Shown in pieces: positions 58,421-64,000 of a stretch of DNA of 64,000 bases. The translations under genes were made by a program, and so were the position numbers. The notes under the pieces are model-generated. The model made no database searches and was not told the origin of the DNA. It worked only from the letters and a program-made list of their open reading frames with translations. How positions within the stretch are numbered: position 1 is the first letter of the stretch; each line of letters starts with the position of its first letter. This stretch comes from Liolophura sinensis (taxonomy: Eukaryota; Mollusca; Polyplacophora; Chitonida; Chitonidae): contig NC_088295.1 in NCBI RefSeq assembly GCF_032854445.1, positions 57,209,249 through 57,273,248 on the forward strand. The letters run 5' to 3'.

Positions 58421-59594
58421 TGTACATATACATTATAGATGTAGGTCTGTAGACCTGTTACAGACACAGGTTTTGTACATATACATTATAGATGTAGGCC
58501 TGTAGACCTGTTACAGACACAGGTTTTGTACATATACATTATAGATGTAGGCCTGTAGACCTGTTACAGACACAGGTTTTGTACATATACATTATAGATG
58601 TAGGCCTGTAGACCTGTTACAGACACAGGTTTTGTACATATACATTATAGATGTAGGTCTGTAGGCCTGTTACAGACACAGGTTTTGTACATATACATTA
58701 TAGATGTAGGCCTGTAGGCCTGTTACATACACAGGTTTTGTACATATACATTATAGATGTAGGCCTGTAGGCCTGTTACAGACACAGGTTTTGTACATAT
58801 ACATTATAGATGTAGGCCTGTAGGCCTGTTACAGACACAGGTTTTGTACATATACATTATAGATGTAGGTCTGTAGGCCTGTTACAGACACAGGTTTTGT
58901 ACATATACATTATAGATGTAGGCCTGTAGACCTGTTACAGACACAGGTTTTGTACATATACATTATAGATGTAGGCCTGTAGGCCTGTTACATACACAGG
59001 TTTTGTACATATACATTATAGATGTAGGACTGTAGGCCTGTTACAGACACAGGTTTTGTACATATACATTATAGATGTAGGCCTGTAGGCCTGTTACAGA
59101 CACAGGTTTTGTACATGTACATTATAAATGTAGGCCTGTAGGCCTGTTACAGACACAGGTTTTGTACATATACATTATAAATGTAGGTCTGTAGGCCTGT
59201 TACAGACACAGGTTTTGTACATATACATTATAGATGTAGGCCTGTAGGCCTGTTACAGACACAGGTTTTGTACATATACATTATAGATGTAGGACTGTAG
59301 GCCTGTTACAGACACAGGTTTTGTACATATACATTATAGATGTAGGTCTGTAGACCTGTTACAGACACAGGTTTTGTACATATACATTATAGATGTAGGC
59401 CTGTAGGCCTGTTACAGACACAGGTTTTGTACATATACATTATAGATGTAGGCCTGTAGGCCTGTTACAGACACAGGTTTTGTACATATACATTATAGAT
59501 GTAGGCCTGTAGACCTGTTACAGACACAGGTTTTGTACATATACATTATAGATGTAGGCCTGTAGGCCTGTTACAGACACAGGTTTTGTACATG
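58421..59594. repeat. 53-bp tandem array, about 22 copies
   Basis: The unit is TTGTACATATACATTATAGA, TGTAGGCCTGTAGACC, TGTTACAGACACAGGTT, with an exact 53-bp step. Each unit contains the inverted pair ACCTGT / ACAGGT (or its CCTGT variant) around TACAGAC, so it can form a hairpin. Variant positions (AGACC/AGGCC, GGTCT/GGCCT/GGACT, CAGAC/CATAC) recur in non-adjacent units. Confidence 0.96.
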
Positions 59595-60773
59595 CAGTCA
59601 TGCGCACATCATGAGTGAGTCTGATGTGAATACCCTTGTAGGCTACTATGTTAATGGTACAGTCTACTTTCACGCACGTTCCCATTTCAGCATGTCAAAC
59701 TGACTATATCAAAACTACCCAATGAAATTCTGTGGATTTAGCATGTGAAGAAGTGTTTTTAGGTGTAGTATTTGAATTTTAATGACTTAAGCACGGGAAT
59801 GGATTTTTTTTTTTTACTGTAGTGAGTGATAGTTTTGCATAATCACGATCTTCAGGTCTTTATTACTCAATCAGTCTACCCCAGGCTAGAACACTCAATC
59901 TGCTCAAAATATGCACAAGCTTGCATTATGTAAATTTTCAGGGGAATTAAGAATAACAAAAATTAAATGGTTGGCTAAATCAAAGAAGATTTTTGAAAGT
60001 GGGTGGGAAATGACATTGTATTTCGTTGAATTAAAAAAAAAAACAACTAATTTTGGTTTTAGACAATGTGCATCACGGTGAAAGAATTTTTCATAGGTGA
60101 AAAAACCATGTGTTTTTTATTTTATCAGTTAATTTTTTCAGGACATGCAAAAATGTTATTCCTTAACATTTATATTTTGTATTATTAAGAATTCTCATAT
60201 TTTGAAAATCAGATAGTTCCCATGGAAAAATGTCGTCAAACACCATATACAAGCATACATTTTAATTTGTCTCCAAAAAAGAAAATAAATAAATGAAGAG
60301 AAGAGTGTAAATCGGTGTTTTCAGTTGTCAATTGATGTGAAACTCAAATCTAGCCTGAAGGTACAAGTAAATATTCAAGTAGAAGGTAAACATGCTGAAG
60401 TTTTTTTCTTTTCTTTTTTTTTTTTTTTTTTGGCTCACTTGTGTGCTTAGCTCAGTGCAGTGTGACATCGCCTCGCTAACCAATGAGAAAGTGATCTATA
60501 AATAGCTGGCCAGGATTAGTTTGTTGTTTTACTTGTCATGATATGGTTGATCTTTACACATCTCTGCTAATTAGACATAGATTTAAATTCCACACCTTGT
60601 AAACTCCCAACAGATACTGCCAGACTTAAACCCTGGTGAGAGCTTTTCTTTTAGCTCTAAGAGAAAATGATCCTGTTCGGGTTTTTTTTTCCCGCATCAG
60701 GTATGAAAAGATACATACACTTTGTTCAGTTAGTTTGTAGCAGTTACAGTGTAGGCCTTCTTCATGCATGTTT
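59595..60773. other. No gene recognised
   Basis: Mostly unique. Within 60480-60504, CCAAT (60480-60484) and TATAAATA (60497-60504) lie 12 bases apart, promoter-like motifs with unusual spacing and no following ORF. Confidence 0.4.
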
Positions 60774-60998
60774 GTAATACTAATTCCTCAAGGTTTTCAC
60801 ATATGAAAGAGCAACTTTCATTGCAATTTATGCACATTTTTAATTTCATTGTGGAGAAAAAATTGCATTGGTTGGGTTCACCAATTTTCAGGTCAATTTC
60901 AAAAAGTATACCTTTTTCTATCTACAGAAGATGTTGCCCTCAGAATATGCTTGAATAAACATTTTGCAAACGTGCGAAAAAGTTGAAGAATTACAGTA
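60774..60998 (+). mobile_element. Family D element
   Basis: Left end GTAATACTAATTCCTCAAGG, body GAAAGAGCAACTTTCATTGC, right end GCGAAAAAGTTGAAGAATTA then CAGTA. Confidence 0.75.
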
Positions 60999-61297
60999 AA
61001 TACATGTACCACAAGTGTGTTGCCAGTTTATTGTGTAAAATGTCTTGCCGGTGACTTCCAGGACATTATGACCCACTCTAAATGACCTAAAGGTTTGCCC
61101 CAAAATATGAAATTAAACTCCATGTTGATTTCAAATATATCTTTCATCTTCAACACATAATTGTGTAAGGCCTGATTATAAAGGATAGAATGATGATTTA
61201 ATGTAGAAATTGGGTTGATCATTATGGTGTCATTTAAAGCAGTTTATTCAGGCTCTCCCTCACAGGTTGGGCGATTTATATCCAGAACTGTATTTGC
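60999..61297. other. No gene recognised
   Basis: About 300 bp of unique AT-rich DNA between a family D and a family E copy. Confidence 0.45.
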
Positions 61298-61527
61298 CCT
61301 AAAAATTTCATTTTCATTTTTTTTCAGAAAATTCATTTCAAGAGGCTAACAGAAGTAAAACAATGTTACATTTCATGCTGGAAATTTAGAATTTTTTTCA
61401 ATAGCATAAAATCATACTTCCTAAAATCATACATCATAAAATAAAAAAGCACTTTTATAAGATCAATGGAACTCTGAAACTTTATAATAGGCAAAATGAG
61501 TGATAGTCATGGACGAAATTTTAGGTC
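61298..61527 (-). mobile_element. Family E element, antisense
   Basis: Starts CCCTAAAAATTTCA and ends with the family terminus GGACGAAATTTTAGGTC. The antisense body AAGATCAATGGAACTCTGAA and AGGCAAAATGAGTGATAG matches the left half of the + copies. Confidence 0.65.
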
Positions 61528-62147
61528 AGAGACAGTATCACCTCATTTGTATGCTAATCAACCTCTGACCTCCTCACCTAATTTAAGGATATCAGCTCAG
61601 GTGGGAGGATGATTTTGATTGGTTGTTTAGCTTGGGTGATGGTGCCTGCACATCCTATGTTGTCACCATAACCCAGCAAATTATAGCACAATATCACAGT
61701 GTATCTGTCACAATTTTTCTGTGCAAAACAGATTTGTCCTTTCTAGTGCCAACCTTTTTTTCTCCATGCTCTGAGGGAAAAAGATGATGAGCAGCCAGTA
61801 TTTAATTGTCTCTAATGAGTCATTCCTTTGTGGGCCTTGGCGTGTGAATGCATTGGATGCATCTTGATTTCAGGCCCTCTTTTGTTTTGAATTATCGTAT
61901 GACCTGACAGATATGAAATGTTCTTGAGCACAGCCTATAACAACAAACTGGTTTCTGTTTACATATCTGCATGGCCAGTGGCTTTGCCTTAAAATGAATC
62001 TGAATTGGATTTTAAGCAGAACTGAATAACATTTCATTGTTATGATGGCAGTCAGGTTTTCTCATTTAAAAAAAAAAAAACTGAGCAGAGCCTCAAGGAA
62101 ACAGTGGCACCTGACACAACTCACTGACCTGAAGCTGCAGCCTTATA
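61528..62147. other. Mostly unique
   Basis: No gene. A weak SINE-A-like 3' piece (GATATGAAATGTTCTTGAGC, then CCTATAACAACAAA) lies at about 61900-61950. An A-run lies at about 62069-62080. Confidence 0.4.
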
Positions 62148-62254
62148 GGGGCCTCCGTGGCGGAGAGAGTTAGCACGCCAGCATAGCACAATGACCCAGG
62201 TGCCTCTCACTAATGTGGACGCTGTGAGTTCAGGTCCAGCTCATGCTGGCTTCC
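62148..62254 (+). mobile_element. SINE-A head fragment between 31-bp repeats
   Basis: Head GGGGCCTCCGTGGCGGAGAG through TCATGCTGGCTTCCTG, with no 3' half. Imperfect 31-bp direct repeats (CAACTCACTGACCTGAAGCT... at 62117-62147; CAACTCCCTGATGTGAGGCT... at 62258-62288) flank it, longer than the usual target duplications in this window. Confidence 0.7.
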
Positions 62255-62288
62255 TGACAACTCCCTGATGTGAGGCTGCAACCTTATA

Positions 62289-63146
62289 ACTACATGTTGT
62301 GGCAACTGGATTCAGATATGGGTCAATAATGGTTTACTGTATGCAGTAGAAAATGGAGCATGGCCTACAGACAGCATTTATACCATATGACTGTTGCTTT
62401 GAAGCAGATTTAGATTTAGCCAGATTTTGAAAGAAGGGCGTCCCCTGTCCGTTTTTTTTTTTTTGTTTTTGTTTTTTTTGTTTCTCGCATGTTGATTTCA
62501 TGAGGATAGGTGTCTCACTTAGACACGGAGACACCTCTCATCCCCTCCCCCCTCTGGCTAAAACGTACATGTGTGTTTCGAACCTTGTCTTTTGAAATAA
62601 TTGCCATAATAATTGAGGTTCGTATCATTTTGTTTGTGTATACATTGCACACTCACGATTTTCTTCAGCGTAATCGCAAAAAAGTTTGCCCCATGCTGAC
62701 ATACATTGTTTGCTAGAAGTTACACCGTCATTAAGATGATGGATCTATTTCAGTGGAGGACATTTTTTGAGAAGATACATGCAGGCATTCATAATAATTG
62801 CCTCTACAACGGATGTCTGTAGGAACCGTTGTATAAATAGGTGACAGTTATATATGGCAATGTATTAACATAACTGTCCATACTCATACTGACACACATC
62901 ATGTCATGAGATGTAGGATAAAGTATATTTGTAGCCATACAGAATAGTTAGTATGGAGGAAGAATGAAAAAATTGATTTTTTTTTTTTCTTTAAAATTTC
63001 TAAAATTTTTAAAATTTTAAAATTTCTTTAAAAATTCTTCAATTTTTGAAGAATGTTCAAAAAGTTAGGTACTTTGAGTGCGAGAGTCAGAGTATTAAAG
63101 CTGAATTTTAGGTTATATTTATTTAACCATATATAAACCAGTGCGG
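62289..63146. other. No gene recognised
   Basis: Unique DNA with a T-run at about 62451-62464. An AT-only patch at about 62990-63060 is made of overlapping short palindromes (AAAATTTT, TTCAAAAATTGAA-like). Confidence 0.45.
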
Positions 63147-63392
63147 AGGGAGGCCTCCATGACTTGGTGACTAGTGTGCTAGTGCAGCAGAATGACCCAG
63201 GAGGCTTTCATCAATGTGATAACTGTGAGTTCAAGTCCAGCTAATGCTGGCTTCCACTTTGGCTGTATGGGGATGGTCTTTCAGCAACCTGCGGATAGTG
63301 GTGGGCCACCATAATGCTGGCTGCTGTAAGGGAAATGCTCTTGAGTGTGTTGCAAAAGATTGATCAGATAAATAAATAAATAACCTGGGCCG
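63147..63392 (+). mobile_element. SINE-A, full length, diverged
   Basis: Head GGAGGCCTCCATGACTTGGT, AATGACCCAGGAGGCTTTC, B box GTTCAAGTCC, then a shortened body and tail ATCAGATAAATAAATAAATA. Confidence 0.82.
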
Positions 63393-64000
63393 AGGCCTTA
63401 ACCATTGAAATCCTAACTCTGCTATCAGCCAATCAGCATTGATTCTGTAAACATTTATGGTAAAACAGAACGCACTGATTTCAAATCACAACTTTAATTC
63501 TCTTTCATATCTAGCTACATGTACATTTACCTTAGTATTCAAGTCATCTACAACACCACCTCCCAGACTCGTGACCTTGCCATCAAATTCAAAATCTCCT
63601 AAATACACACACGACAACGCTTAAAACCATGCGCTGTTCTACTTCTGCAAAAACGCAGTGTGTACATTGTATGTAATGTACACAGGCACCAAAGAGAGCA
63701 GACCTCAAGCACACGTACATGTAATTATTCACATTTGCAGTGTATACATAGCTGACTGCAGTACGCGTAGCTGAAGTACCTTAGTGCGTGGCTCTATAGC
63801 AGTAATCATCCAGAGTATGTCAGTCCCCTGGATCGAGACAGTCTGACCTAGGCTTGTCAACATAATTACTTGTTGCTTCTAATTCCAGTTGCCTAATTGC
63901 TGGCCCTCTGTAGTGCTATTTCGTAAATAGATTAGGAATTAAGACAAGGCTGTATGGTACTGTGCAGGCTCAGCATTCCCATGGTATTGTACGAAGTTTA
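63393..64000. other. No gene recognised
   Basis: Unique sequence to the window end. It contains several TACATGTA-type palindromes; no exon was identified. Confidence 0.45.

Noticed and set aside
58421-59594. CRISPR-like regular array
   Set aside because: Units are contiguous with no unique spacers, and the context is animal DNA; it is a tandem satellite.
60480-60504. CCAAT plus TATAAATA promoter
   Set aside because: Spacing of the two boxes is unusual and no coding exon follows, so I did not call a promoter.

Overview
The window is AT-rich eukaryotic nuclear DNA from an animal. It holds one recognisable protein-coding gene, the 3' part of BCKDHB on the + strand: the beta subunit of the E1 (decarboxylase) component of the mitochondrial branched-chain 2-oxoacid dehydrogenase complex. 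Eight exons (1-63, 307-375, 820-953, 2180-2335, 5290-5461, 8442-8587, 9816-9902, 10755-10895) splice with GT/AG borders and compatible phases into 321 complete residues ending at TGA 10893-10895. Aligned from memory to the human protein, they match residues 72-392 without a gap. The start codon and mitochondrial presequence lie upstream of the window. A consensus donor just after the stop and a strong acceptor at 13071-13072 suggest, without proving, a 3'UTR intron.

The rest (about 11-64 kb) shows no coding exon I can defend and reads as an intergenic or intronic repeat landscape. About 28 copies or fragments of one tRNA-derived SINE (here SINE-A) are present: A box TGGCTCAGTTGG, B box GTTCAAGTCC, a conserved 3' body ending in CACCAATCAAATAAATA. 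Several have target-site duplications. A second SINE-like family (SINE-B, 3' end near GTTAAACCCCAAGCA), a sparser third (SINE-C), two TIR/MITE-like families (D and E), a short dispersed family (F), and several single TIR or fold-back elements fill much of the remainder. The repeat style and gene structure suggest a lophotrochozoan invertebrate (mollusc or brachiopod). This is inference; the sequence names no species.

Layout: 1-10.9 kb BCKDHB exons with introns carrying SINE, MITE and minisatellite insertions; 11-13 kb possible 3'UTR intron with a tail-to-tail SINE pair; 13-17 kb mostly unique; 17.1-18.7 kb a C-rich minisatellite; 18.7-25.4 kb unique DNA with SINE and MITE copies; 25.4-27.5 kb a G-rich minisatellite, AT/TG microsatellites and a nested transposon cluster; 28-35 kb scattered SINEs; 35.9-36.7 kb and 44.8-45.3 kb two SINE-A copies whose internal segments expanded into 61-bp and 53-bp tandem arrays; 42-44 kb a TIR/fold-back cluster; 49-51 kb an inverted minisatellite and a perfect 60-bp-arm palindrome; 54-60 kb four tandem arrays (26, 21, 85 and 53 bp); 60-64 kb scattered repeats.

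The most unusual material is structural: SINE-seeded minisatellites, the perfect palindrome, and the minisatellite that reverses orientation. I found no operon, CRISPR array, phage, viral or bacterial defence system. All family assignments are by eye; no database search was possible.
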